DNA from: Haloarcula hispanica ATCC 33960
GTDB taxonomy: Archaea; Halobacteriota; Halobacteria; Halobacteriales; Haloarculaceae
Assembly (NCBI RefSeq): GCF_000223905.1
Contig: NC_015948.1
Span: forward strand, 930,001-994,000
Length of the DNA: 64,000 nucleotides
Direction: 5' to 3'
Position 1 is the first letter of the stretch, and every line of letters starts with the position of its first letter. This document shows, piece by piece, positions 8,805 to 17,251 of this stretch. The position numbers and the translations under genes were made by a program. Below the pieces are notes generated by a model. It made no database searches and was not told the DNA's origin. It saw nothing but the letters and a program-made list of their open reading frames with translations.

Positions 8805-10259
8805 ATGAGTAAGAGCCAGACTCGATCACCCGAGGCTGAACTCGGGTTACTTGACGCGACGATGATTGGGATGGGAGCGATGATCGGGGCCGGTATCTTT
8901 GTGCTGACAGGACTGGCTGCCGAAATCGCTGGTCCGGCAGCGATTCTTGTCTTTGCGTTGAATGGCGTCGTCACAGCGTTCACAGGACTCTCGTATGCGG
9001 AACTTGCCGCCTCGATTCCGAAAAGCGGCGGTGGATACGCCTTCGTGCGAGAGATATTCGACGACTTCGCCTCGTTCATCATGGGCTGGATGCTCTGGTT
9101 TGCCTACATGATTGCGGGGGCGCTGTATGCGCTGGGTTTTGCACCGAACTTTCTCGAATTGCTGCACGTCTATGGTGTGGTCCCGCCACCGGATCAAGTG
9201 GGGGCTGTCGCGGTTCCAGTCATCGACGCGGCGCTCCCGCTGGCCTTCCTGCTGGCGTTCGTGGCGGTACTCGGTTTGGTGGCGCTCAACGCCGTCTCGA
9301 CGGCCGCCAGCGGCAGTGTCGAGACGATTTTCACCATCATCAAAGTCTCCATTCTGGTGGTGTTCGTCGCGTTCGGACTCGCGTCTCCGATGTTCTCCGG
9401 GGCCGAATTCCAGCCGCTGTTTCCACAGAGCAGCGGGGCGGCCGCGGTTCTGCCGGCGATGGGGCTAACCTTCATCGCCTTCGAGGGGTACGACCTCATC
9501 ACCACCGTCACCGAGGAGGTACAGAACCCGCGTGAAAACATCCCCAAGGCGATATTCATCAGTCTCGCTGTTACGGTTGTCGTCTATCTGGCAGTTGTGA
9601 CCGTCGCCGTCGGCACGCTCGGGGCTCAAGGACTCGCCGACGCCGGCGAGGCGGGCATCGCCACGGCAGCCACATCGTTCATGCCGACCGGATTACCGAT
9701 TATCCAGAACGGTGGTGCACTCATTGTTTTCGGGGCCGTGTTCTCGACACTCACCGCCCTCAACGCAGTCGTCATCGCGTCGTCACGCGTGGCGTTCTCG
9801 ATGGGACGTGAGGGACAGTTGCTCCCGTCGATCGGTCAGATTCACCACCGCTACGGGACGCCGTTCGTCGCAATCCTCGCCAGCGCAGTCGTGATGCTCG
9901 GGTCAGTGGCACTGCCGACACAAAGTGCTGGCAACATGTCGAGCCTGTTTTTCCTGTTATCGTTCGTCATCGTCAACGTCGCCGTCATCAGACTCCGCAG
10001 GGAGCGCCCGAACATGAACCGGCCGTACGAGATGCCGTTCTACCCGGCGCCGCCACTGATTGGTATCGCGCTCAATCTGCTTCTAACAGGGGTGCTCGTG
10101 GAGTACCTGCTCCGAACAGATCCATTGGCGTTGGCACTCAGCATGGCGTGGATTCTGCTCGGAGCCCTCGTGTATTTCGCGCTTAAACGTGTGAGAGAGC
10201 AATCGGACCGCGAACAGGCGGCTGCCGCCACTGAAATAACACCTGAAGCTGAAGACTAA
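8805..10259 (+). CDS. APC-superfamily amino acid / cation permease
   Basis: A 484-residue integral membrane protein with about 12 predicted helices. The first helix carries the substrate-binding signature GMGAMIGAGIFVLTGLAAE, and later SYAELAASIPKSGGGYAFVRE and TFIAFEGYDLITTVTEEVQNPRENIPKAI are classic for the APC (amino acid-polyamine-organocation) family. Substrate is probably an amino acid or polyamine, although K+-transporting members (KimA-like) also exist in the superfamily. It is followed after two bases by an RCK protein gene and preceded by a divergent RCK paralogue, so transport activity is likely under RCK control. The tail is short, without a USP domain. Confidence 0.85.
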   Translation: MSKSQTRSPEAELGLLDATMIGMGAMIGAGIFVLTGLAAEIAGPAAILVFALNGVVTAFTGLSYAELAASIPKSGGGYAFVREIFDDFASFIMGWMLWFAYMIAGALYALGFAPNFLELLHVYGVVPPPDQVGAVAVPVIDAALPLAFLLAFVAVLGLVALNAVSTAASGSVETIFTIIKVSILVVFVAFGLASPMFSGAEFQPLFPQSSGAAAVLPAMGLTFIAFEGYDLITTVTEEVQNPRENIPKAIFISLAVTVVVYLAVVTVAVGTLGAQGLADAGEAGIATAATSFMPTGLPIIQNGGALIVFGAVFSTLTALNAVVIASSRVAFSMGREGQLLPSIGQIHHRYGTPFVAILASAVVMLGSVALPTQSAGNMSSLFFLLSFVIVNVAVIRLRRERPNMNRPYEMPFYPAPPLIGIALNLLLTGVLVEYLLRTDPLALALSMAWILLGALVYFALKRVREQSDREQAAAATEITPEAED

Positions 10260-10261
10260 CC

Positions 10262-10915
10262 ATGACTAGTGACCTCGACATTATCATCGCTGGCGGTGGA
10301 CGCGTCGGTTTCCAAACAGCCGAGATACTCGCTGACCGCGGTCACGACGTGACGATAATCGAACGCGATGACCGGATTGTCTCGGATATCGCCGATCAAT
10401 GGATAGCGACTGTTATCCAGGGTGACGCGACAAATCCGGATATCATCGAACAGGCAGGCCTTGAGCGAGCGGACGTAATTGCCGCGCTTACGGGTGAAAC
10501 AGGGCTAAACCTCGCGGTCTGTTTAGCTGCTGCAGAGTTGACACCCGACATCCGAACGGTCGCCCGTATCGACCGCACTGGCGGGGAGTCATACACCCGA
10601 TTTGTCGACGCAGTGGTCTTTCCCGAACGGGCCGGCTCGAGGGTGGCAGCCAACGAAATCATAGGGAGTGATGTCCAGACGCTCGCCGACGTGACGGGCA
10701 ACCTTGATATCATGCTCATCCGCGTTGCTGACGACGCCCCGGCCGCCGGAAAACCCCTCTCAAATGTCCGCTTTCCCGAGGGAACCCTCGTCGTGTCCGA
10801 CGCGAACGGTGAGCGAATCGCTCGTGCTGACACGATCCTGACACCGGGGAGCAGCTACGTCGTCGCTGTCGAACCTGCTGTGGTCGATGAGGTCATGCAT
10901 TTGATGCGTGGCTAG
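10262..10915 (+). CDS. RCK / TrkA-type regulatory protein, partner of the APC permease
   Basis: A 217-residue paralogue of the protein at 7938: the N-terminal dinucleotide-binding segment IIIAGGGRVGFQTAEILADRGHDVTIIERD, then GDATNPDIIEQAGLERADVIAALTGETGLNLAVC, and a C-terminal TrkA-C domain ending VEPAVVDEVMHLMRG. Both proteins end in nearly the same VVDEVxxLxRG sequence. The ATG lies two bases after the permease stop, so the two are one transcript. The likely job is ligand-dependent gating of the permease; which ligand is bound (NAD, ATP or a cyclic dinucleotide) cannot be seen. Confidence 0.85.
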   Translation: MTSDLDIIIAGGGRVGFQTAEILADRGHDVTIIERDDRIVSDIADQWIATVIQGDATNPDIIEQAGLERADVIAALTGETGLNLAVCLAAAELTPDIRTVARIDRTGGESYTRFVDAVVFPERAGSRVAANEIIGSDVQTLADVTGNLDIMLIRVADDAPAAGKPLSNVRFPEGTLVVSDANGERIARADTILTPGSSYVVAVEPAVVDEVMHLMRG

Positions 10916-11047
10916 TGACCCGTGGTCGGTCCTATTCCCTGATGGAGAGAGCCGCGTGATTTCCTCGTTCCGATGAACAGCCACCGACGGCCAGTATTGT
11001 TGCACCGGACTGTGTGGGCATCGCTGCAGTCGGCCCAGTCGCGCCAC

Positions 11048-12205
11048 CTACACACGCCGCGATAGCGACGCTCGCAACTCGCCGGCGAGTTCGCGGTGGC
11101 CGTCTTCGGCGAGGCTGTCGGCGACCACTTTCAGTGCTACCGCGGCGCCGCCGACGTAGAGGCTGCCGCTGTCTTTCTCGACGACTACCACGTCGGTCAC
11201 CTCGGCGACGGCCCGGAGACTTGCCCGTGCGTCGTCGGTCAGGTCACCGAGCAGGAACGTCAGCGTCGCGCCGTCGTCGGTGCCGCCGGCGACCGTCTCG
11301 CCGAGGGCCTGATGCCGGGCCACCTCCCGCAGCGTCACGTCGGTCAGTTCCGCCACGGTGGGGCCGGGCTCAGTTTCGGCACGCGTCGTCCGCTCGTCGC
11401 CGAGCGCGTCGGCCACCTTGACCACGTCGTGGGTCTCGCGTGTGTCGTGCGTTCGGATGATGTGGGCCCCGCGTTCGACTTCCATCGTCGCCGCAGCCAG
11501 TGACACGGCGAGTTGGTTCTCCGTCTCGGGCTGGTCGGCCAGGTCACCGAGGAAGTCCTCGCGGTTGGTCGCCGTGAGCATCGGTCTGTCGAAGGCGCGG
11601 AACTCTCGGAGGCGGCGGAACATCTCCCAGTTGTCCTCGAACTCCTTGCCGTCGTACCAGCCGCCGAATGCCGGGTCGATGATTGTCTTGTCCGTGAACC
11701 CGTCCCGCTGGAGCGCCTCGAAGATGTCGTCGATGCTCTTCAGCGCGCCGGGCCGGGCCAGGTCCGGCGGACTGGCCATCTTGACGACCGGCATGTCGTG
11801 GTCTTCGACGACACCTTTCATCTCCGGGTCGGCGAAGCCACACACGTCGTTGATAAGGTCAAACCCGTGGCCGATGGCCTCCTCGGCGACCTCTGCGTAC
11901 CGAGTTTCGAGCGACAGCGGCACGTCGGCGTCGAGTTCGTCGACGAGCGGCGCGACCTCTTCGAGCCGGTCTTTCTCCATCTCGACCGGCTTGGACTCGT
12001 ACTTGGGGTTGGCCGACTGGAGGCCGACGTCGATGATGTCTGCGCCGGCGGGGACGAGGTTCTCCTCGATTGCGTCGGCGGCTTCCGCGGGGTCCAGATA
12101 CACGCTCGGCTTGTACCCGGAGTTCGAACTCATGTTCAACACGCTCATGACGCGTGTCGGGTGCCCATCACCCACCGGGAGGCCGTCGATTTCGACCGTT
12201 CGCAT
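11048..12205 (-). CDS. folP: Dihydropteroate synthase with C-terminal extension
   Basis: Condenses a pterin diphosphate with an aminobenzoate substrate to form a dihydropteroate-type C1 carrier. The barrel (about residues 1-275) has MSVLNMSSNSGYKPSVYL, ADIIDVGLQSANPKYE (equivalent of the bacterial DxGxxSxxPG loop), LINDVCGFADPEM, KMASPP, IIDPAFGG and HIIRTHDTRETHD. About 110 residues follow (GPTVAELTDVTLREVARHQ...ASLSRRV) that are not part of standard DHPS. The open frame begins at 12232, but the family N terminus starts with MRTVEIDGL, giving 12205 and 385 residues. In Haloferax a FolC-FolP fusion is described; here the enzyme is not fused to FolC. Confidence 0.82.
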   Translation of the reverse strand: MRTVEIDGLPVGDGHPTRVMSVLNMSSNSGYKPSVYLDPAEAADAIEENLVPAGADIIDVGLQSANPKYESKPVEMEKDRLEEVAPLVDELDADVPLSLETRYAEVAEEAIGHGFDLINDVCGFADPEMKGVVEDHDMPVVKMASPPDLARPGALKSIDDIFEALQRDGFTDKTIIDPAFGGWYDGKEFEDNWEMFRRLREFRAFDRPMLTATNREDFLGDLADQPETENQLAVSLAAATMEVERGAHIIRTHDTRETHDVVKVADALGDERTTRAETEPGPTVAELTDVTLREVARHQALGETVAGGTDDGATLTFLLGDLTDDARASLRAVAEVTDVVVVEKDSGSLYVGGAAVALKVVADSLAEDGHRELAGELRASLSRRV

Positions 12206-12296
12206 ACCGCTCCCTGAGGACTGTGGATACAAAGGTCCCGCGACATCGGCGGACCGACGACGCTATGCTACGTATCACTGACACGAGATCACCGCG

Positions 12297-12307
12297 TTTT
12301 ATATATA
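12297..12307 (+). promoter_or_regulatory. TATA box of the GAF histidine kinase gene
   Basis: The sequence ttttatatata is the strongest TATA-like box in the window. Its centre at 12302 puts the transcript start close to 12329, exactly at an in-frame ATG, which decides the start of the next gene and makes the mRNA leaderless. Confidence 0.6.
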
Positions 12308-12328
12308 CGGTTGCATGAATTATACGGG

Positions 12329-13516
12329 ATGGGTGGGGAGTTAATGGTCGCATTCGATCTCGATTCGTTCGAGGCCGTAACACAGCAGTTGATGGCTGCG
12401 GAGTCCGAGCGTGAGATATGCGAGATCGCAATGTCGGGGATTTCGTCTGTGTTCGACGTGCCACTCGGAGCGCTGTGGCTGTATGACAGCGACGCGTCGG
12501 AACTGCAGTTGGCGGCGTCGACGGAGCGGGCGGACGAGGTATTCGACTGGCCGGTCACCTACCGGCCCGGCAACAGTCTCTCGTGGGAGGCGTTCGAGCA
12601 GGACGAAGTTCGGACGTACTCGGAACTCGACGACGAGCAGCGCCAGTACAACGAGAACTCGCCCGTCAGCAGCGAGATCATCCTGCCGCTTGCCGAGTAC
12701 GGCGTTATCAACATCGGGTCCCTCGCCCCCGTTACGTTTGACGGCGAAACGCTTCGACTCGCCCGGATGTACGCGACGCACGTCCAGGCAGCACTGCAAA
12801 AAGCCGAGCGCGAGCACGACCTCCGCGTCCAGCGCGACCGGATGGAACAGTTCATCGGCGTCGTCTCCCACGACCTCAGAAATCCCCTCCACGTCGTCGA
12901 GGGGCGACTCGAACTCGTGCGAGAGACCGGCGACCTGTCCCATCTCGAAGATGCGGAGGAAGGTGTGGCTCGCATGGAAGCGCTCATCGACGACCTGCTG
13001 ACCCTCGCAAAGAAGGGGTATGCGGTCGAAGACCGAACCGCCATTTCGCTCGATACCATTGTCGAACAGACCTGGGAGATGGCCAGAACGGCTGACGCAA
13101 CGCTGCGGGTCGAAGGGTCCGCCCCGGTGTTCGGTGACCAGAACCGCCTCAAACAGGTGTTCGAGAACCTCTTTCGGAACGCGGCGGACCACGCGGGCGA
13201 CGACGTGACCGTCTGGGTCGGTCCGATTCTCGACGACGGGACAGCCGAGATAGACACTGCAGACGAGCGAACCGAGGGCCGCGTGACCGGCTTCTACGTC
13301 GCTGATGACGGGCCCGGCATCCCCTCCGATGAACTAGACTCCCTTCTCTCGGTAGACAGCTTTTCAGGGAGTGACACCGGCCTTGGCCTGTCTATCGTAA
13401 CGCAGATAATCGACGCCCACGGCTGGGACATCTCGGTGACAGAGAGCAGGGCCGGCGGCGCACGATTCGAAGTGACTGACGGGACGAAACCAGTCTCACC
13501 GTTCCACTCCTGGTAG
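12329..13516 (+). CDS. Sensor histidine kinase with GAF domain
   Basis: A soluble 395-residue two-component kinase. Residues about 15-160 form a GAF-type sensor (SGISSVFDVPLGALWLYDSD...YATHVQAALQKAE). The dimerisation/phosphoacceptor domain has VVSHDLRNPLHVVEGRLEL with the H-box His. The catalytic ATPase domain has an N box (FENLFRNAADHAGDDV), a G1 box (VADDGPGIP) and a G2 box (TGLGLSIVTQIIDAHGW). No membrane segment is present, so it senses something in the cytoplasm. No response regulator lies beside it, as is common in haloarchaea. The TTG at 12311 is upstream of the predicted transcript start; a further ATG at 12344 is possible. Confidence 0.85.
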   Translation: MGGELMVAFDLDSFEAVTQQLMAAESEREICEIAMSGISSVFDVPLGALWLYDSDASELQLAASTERADEVFDWPVTYRPGNSLSWEAFEQDEVRTYSELDDEQRQYNENSPVSSEIILPLAEYGVINIGSLAPVTFDGETLRLARMYATHVQAALQKAEREHDLRVQRDRMEQFIGVVSHDLRNPLHVVEGRLELVRETGDLSHLEDAEEGVARMEALIDDLLTLAKKGYAVEDRTAISLDTIVEQTWEMARTADATLRVEGSAPVFGDQNRLKQVFENLFRNAADHAGDDVTVWVGPILDDGTAEIDTADERTEGRVTGFYVADDGPGIPSDELDSLLSVDSFSGSDTGLGLSIVTQIIDAHGWDISVTESRAGGARFEVTDGTKPVSPFHSW

Positions 13517-13636
13517 CGCGGAGACGGCGACTGACAGCGTCCGAACCGGGTCGACCGACAACGCCCGAATCGGGTATCAGTGCTGTCCACGACGGGATTG
13601 ACAGATTTATTTGCTCGCCCGCTATATGGTACGCCA

Positions 13637-14653
13637 GTGCAGACTCCGGAACAGGACATCGAAGCCGTGCTGACAGAGTCGGGCCCGGATTACGAGGGGT
13701 TTCAGTTCGAGACACCGGGTGGGGGCCACCAGAGCGATGTCTACATGGTAACGCTACGCCACAAGGGCGAGGCGTACGAGGTGGTCGTGAAATTCAAGCC
13801 ACAGGGCGATGTCCCGTTCGCCGTCGAACCCTGTCTCCACGACTTCGTCGCCGCCCGGACCGACGTCCCTGTTCCACGCATCCTCGTCTACGAGGACGAC
13901 CCCGACGCCGACGTGCCGCCGTATTTTGTCACCGAACGCATCCACGGCGAGAACCTGGCCGAAGAGTTCGCCGGGCTTTCGACCGAGGACCGACGGCGGG
14001 TGCTAGCCCAGTCCGGTCGGATTCTCGGCGATATGCACTCTGAGATCGGATTCGAGGCGTTCGGCCGACTCACGCTCCACGACGACCGGATCATCGTGAG
14101 TGACTGGATGGGTAACTGGCGGGAGTACTTCGAGAGTCTCACCAGATCCCACCTCTCTCATCTCGACGGGACGCCCTTCGAGGACATGACAGACCGGGCG
14201 TGGGACTGTATCGAACCGGCCCTGAGTATGGTGCCCGAGGACGGCGTTCCGCGGCTGGTACACGACGATTTCAGGCCGGCAAATCTGATGTTCGAGCAGA
14301 CGGAGGAATCGCCGATTACAGCTGTCCTCGACTGGCAGGACGTACTCGCAGCGCTGCCGGAGTACAACCTCGCACAGACCGAATTCCTCTTCATCGACTC
14401 GTCGTTTCAGGACCCGGAGCTGCGCGATTCGCTCCGGACGGTGTTCCACGAGGGGTATCAGGAGATGCGCCCGATGGAGTTCGACGAGGGCTACGAGCGG
14501 CGACGGCCCCTCTACCAGCTCTCGACGCTCCTGTGGCGGATGGCCGGATTCGAGGCGGTCTTCGCCGACGAGTCCGGCCTCGCCGCCGCTCGTGCCGAAG
14601 CCCAGTACCGCCAGCAGTTCGAGCGGCTCGTCGAGGAGATACAGGCGGATTAG
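13637..14653 (+). CDS. Aminoglycoside-phosphotransferase-like (APH) small-molecule kinase
   Basis: A 338-residue protein kinase-like fold phosphotransferase. It shows the ATP-binding Lys in EVVVKFKP, the catalytic loop HDDFRPANLMFE (Brenner motif HxDxxxxN) and the metal-binding DWQDVLAALPEYNLA. Family members phosphorylate aminoglycosides, sugars, choline or similar small molecules; resistance is an unlikely role in this setting. A TATA-like atttat at 13605-13610 predicts a transcript start near 13633, supporting the GTG at 13637 rather than the longer frame from 13580. Its stop overlaps the stop of the convergent PfkB gene by a few bases (14650-14653). Confidence 0.75.
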   Translation: MQTPEQDIEAVLTESGPDYEGFQFETPGGGHQSDVYMVTLRHKGEAYEVVVKFKPQGDVPFAVEPCLHDFVAARTDVPVPRILVYEDDPDADVPPYFVTERIHGENLAEEFAGLSTEDRRRVLAQSGRILGDMHSEIGFEAFGRLTLHDDRIIVSDWMGNWREYFESLTRSHLSHLDGTPFEDMTDRAWDCIEPALSMVPEDGVPRLVHDDFRPANLMFEQTEESPITAVLDWQDVLAALPEYNLAQTEFLFIDSSFQDPELRDSLRTVFHEGYQEMRPMEFDEGYERRRPLYQLSTLLWRMAGFEAVFADESGLAAARAEAQYRQQFERLVEEIQAD

Positions 14654-15528
14654 GCCGTCTCGGGCGATTGCCCGCTGTCGACAAGCTCCCACACAGACTC
14701 CCAGTCGAGTGTCGTCTGTGCGCCGGGTGACTGCGCTGCGAGCGCGCCACAGGCGTTGGCGACTGCGAGCGCCCGTTCCGGATTGGTCTCCTCTGCACTG
14801 GCGAGAAGGTACCCGGCGGCGAACGCGTCCCCCGCGCCTGCGGTGTCCACAGATTCTATGGGATACCCGGCGTTCGTGACTGTCCGGTCGTCGATATAGG
14901 CTGTCGCGCCGCAGTCCCCGTGTTTGACGACGACCGTCGGCACTGTGTCGAAAAGGCCGCTGTCCTCGGCGTGGTCGGCCTCCCGGTCGTTGCAAAACAG
15001 GAGATCCGCGTGTGAGAGCACCGCCGAGTAATCGCGGTACGGGAGCCGACGGCCGGGGTCGAAGCTCACCGGGACGTCCGCGGCCGCGGCGTCGCGGGCG
15101 AGCGTCGCAGCCGTCGCGGGGTCCTGGCCGGTCAGATGGAGGTGGTCTGCCTCGGCCAGGGTCTCGGCCGGGAGATCTGACGCACAGAACGCCTCGTTGG
15201 CCCCGTCGTTTCCAAGCACCGCGACGCCGCCGTTCTCGTCCACGATGAGGTATTTCACCGCCGTCGGTTCGTCCGACTCGACCAGTAGCGTCTCGACGCC
15301 GGCCGCCGCCAGTTCGCGCCGAGCCATGGTACCGTGGTCATCCCGGCCGACGCTCCCGAGGACCAGCGGGTCCGCATCAAGCCCGGCGAGTGCGACGGCC
15401 GCATTCGACGCGCTCCCTCCGCTGGACTGTGACCGGTCGGTGATGCGCCCCTCGCCGTCGGGCTTCGGGAAGTGGTCGACGTGGAGCGTCACGTCCCAGT
15501 TGACGTGGCCGGCACAGATGACGCGCAT
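14650..15528 (-). CDS. PfkB-family carbohydrate kinase
   Basis: A 292-residue ribokinase-fold kinase. The N terminus MRVICAGHVNWDVTLHVDHFPKPDGEGR and SGGSASNAAVALAGLDADPLVLGSVGRDDHG form the sugar-binding region. The C-terminal signature DTAGAGDAFAAGYLLA holds the anion hole and catalytic Asp. The sugar is not identifiable; fructose-type, ribose and nucleoside kinases share this pattern. The start at 15528 fits the family better than the in-frame 15612, which would place the start inside the hairpin at 15571-15629. That hairpin lies 43 bp upstream of the start codon. Confidence 0.82.
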   Translation of the reverse strand: MRVICAGHVNWDVTLHVDHFPKPDGEGRITDRSQSSGGSASNAAVALAGLDADPLVLGSVGRDDHGTMARRELAAAGVETLLVESDEPTAVKYLIVDENGGVAVLGNDGANEAFCASDLPAETLAEADHLHLTGQDPATAATLARDAAAADVPVSFDPGRRLPYRDYSAVLSHADLLFCNDREADHAEDSGLFDTVPTVVVKHGDCGATAYIDDRTVTNAGYPIESVDTAGAGDAFAAGYLLASAEETNPERALAVANACGALAAQSPGAQTTLDWESVWELVDSGQSPETA

Positions 15529-15570
15529 GTCCACCGCTGGGGGTGGCGTTGTGATAGCAGTTTCCCACTG

Positions 15571-15629
15571 ATACGGGCTGGTGTCGCCCCTTCCCACTCC
15601 CGGGAGGGACATAGCGACACCAGCCCGTA
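15571..15629. repeat. Perfect 16-bp inverted repeat with nested palindrome
   Basis: The arm TACGGGCTGGTGTCGC (15571-15586) is exactly repeated in inverse at 15614-15629, and the 27-bp loop holds a second palindrome, CTCCCGGGAG (about 15597-15606). It lies between the divergent PfkB and CARDB genes, just upstream of the TATA-like box (15646-15652) of the CARDB operon and 43 bp from the PfkB start. It could be a regulator-binding site, a cruciform, a terminator for an upstream antisense transcript or the relic of a mobile palindrome. Confidence 0.7.
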
Positions 15630-15677
15630 CGAGAGATATGCAGCATATTTAACATCGACCGGAACAGACCGGCGCAC

Positions 15678-15758
15678 ATGGTAATGGTCCCCGATAGCAT
15701 CCTCCCGAGGAGTGGTTGGACCGGCATACGACTACTGCAGGTAGAGGTGACTGCGTGA
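15678..15758 (+). CDS. Possible 26-residue leader ORF coupled to the CARDB gene
   Basis: An ATG at 15678 opens 26 codons ending at a TGA (15756-15758) that overlaps the ATG of the CARDB gene by one base (TGATG). A TATA-like tatttaa at 15646-15652 predicts the transcript start near 15676, so this ORF would be read in leaderless fashion and would pass ribosomes to the next gene. The peptide (beginning MVMVPDSILPRSGW) has no recognisable motif. It is too short for coding statistics, so the evidence is positional only. Confidence 0.4.
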   Translation: MVMVPDSILPRSGWTGIRLLQVEVTA

Positions 15759-17251
15759 TGCGCCACGGTGTGGCTGTACTCGCCTGCTTAGTCGTCGTCG
15801 GCTCGCTTCCGCTTTCAGTCGCCGGCGCGAGCGTCAACGCGTCGATATCGAACGTCGAGGTGTCGCCGTCGTCACCAGCACCGGGTGAAACCGTCACGTT
15901 CGACACGACTGTCCGAAACCTAGAGAGTAGCGACGCGCCCCTCGAAATCAACGACATCGCGATCCGGAAGTCGGGCGGCAGAGGAATCACAGAATACGAG
16001 CGCGTCTCGAATCTGGGCTCGATTGCGCCGGGCAGTACGCTGGAAGTACCCCTGACTGCATCGTTTGATTCGTCCGGCAGCAAAGACCTCCGCGTCATCG
16101 TGTACGGCCGTGACCGCGGGACGGGCGAGAACGTCGAACTCAGATACCCGGTGAAGCTAAACGTCAAAGAGCGTCACCCGCAGGTAGATATCACGGCCAA
16201 CGACTCCGTCGCGGGCGTCGAATCGACCGGTGAAGTCACTGTCGCCAACGGGCTCGACACCCAGATAACGAACGTCGAAGTCGTCGTCGAGGGCGACGGC
16301 GTCGAGATGACAAAGAGCCGGACGGTCCGGTCCAGCGTCGCACAGAACGGGTCGATTACAGCCCCGTTCCGGTTCCGACCTGAATCCGCCGGCGAACACT
16401 CGCTGACTGCAACGATCAGCTACACCGTTGACGGGGATACCACTCGCAACACGACTCGGACGACAGTCATCGAGTCGGACCCGCTCCGGAACAGCGTGGA
16501 ACTCGATACGACTGCAGTCGGTAGCGGCACCGACCGCGCGCTACGGGTCGCCGTCTCCAACGGGGGCAACGCTCCGCTCTCTGATGTCATGATCAGTGCA
16601 ACGTCCGAGAACGCGTCGTTCCAGCGCGTACTGCTCGAGAACATCTCGGCCAGTACGACCCGGCAGGTGCGGCTGAACGCCACGATGGACGAGCCCCGGG
16701 CGGACGTCACCGTCACGGCCAACTACGAACTCGGAACCGAAACGGAGCAGACGACCACCGAAACGACGCTCCGGTCCGTCCCGGGAACGATAGATCTTAC
16801 CGGTCTGGACGTGGTCAGACAGGGCGGTCGACTGCAGATTTCCGGAAGTGCAAGCAACGTCGGGTCGACGGATGCGGACAGCGTCCTCGTGAGTGTCGTC
16901 AATACTGAAACCGTCACTCCGGCGACGCCGAACCGCGACTACTTCGTCGGCACGGTCCCGGCCAGCGACTTCGTCTCCTTCGACGTGTACGCACGGACGG
17001 AGGGGAACGTCACGTCGGTGCCACTGGAAGTGACGTACCTCGTCGACGACACGCGGAAGCGACAGACGTTCGACGTAAACATCGACCGGATGGGCGGTAT
17101 GGCACCACAGCCGGAGCAGGACGGTGACAGCGAAGGTGGTGACCAGAACAGCATGCTGCCGGTGTTCGTCGCCGGTGGTCTGGCGCTACTGGTCGTCGTC
17201 GGTGTCCTCGTGCGTCGCTACCGCCGCGGTGACGACGATATCGAGGTATGA
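15758..17251 (+). CDS. Exported, membrane-anchored CARDB/COG1361-like surface protein
   Basis: A 497-residue protein with a signal peptide (MRHGVAVLACLVVVGSLPLSVAGA), several immunoglobulin-like beta domains of the CARDB type (ISNVEVSPSSPAPGETVTFDTTVRNLESSD; VELDTTAVGSGTDRALRVAVSNGGNAPLSDV) and a C-terminal transmembrane helix (MLPVFVAGGLALLVVVGVLVRRYRR) followed by an acidic tail. It therefore sits on the outside of the membrane. Its stop overlaps the ATG of a MacB-type ATPase gene (ATGA, 17248-17251), so it is the first large gene of a three-gene transport operon. It may be the extracytoplasmic adaptor or substrate-binding part of the exporter. Confidence 0.75.
   Translation: MRHGVAVLACLVVVGSLPLSVAGASVNASISNVEVSPSSPAPGETVTFDTTVRNLESSDAPLEINDIAIRKSGGRGITEYERVSNLGSIAPGSTLEVPLTASFDSSGSKDLRVIVYGRDRGTGENVELRYPVKLNVKERHPQVDITANDSVAGVESTGEVTVANGLDTQITNVEVVVEGDGVEMTKSRTVRSSVAQNGSITAPFRFRPESAGEHSLTATISYTVDGDTTRNTTRTTVIESDPLRNSVELDTTAVGSGTDRALRVAVSNGGNAPLSDVMISATSENASFQRVLLENISASTTRQVRLNATMDEPRADVTVTANYELGTETEQTTTETTLRSVPGTIDLTGLDVVRQGGRLQISGSASNVGSTDADSVLVSVVNTETVTPATPNRDYFVGTVPASDFVSFDVYARTEGNVTSVPLEVTYLVDDTRKRQTFDVNIDRMGGMAPQPEQDGDSEGGDQNSMLPVFVAGGLALLVVVGVLVRRYRRGDDDIEV

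Noticed and set aside
8579-8812. 77-codon ORF crossing the RCK-permease promoter region
   Set aside because: It overlaps both gene starts and has no coding character.
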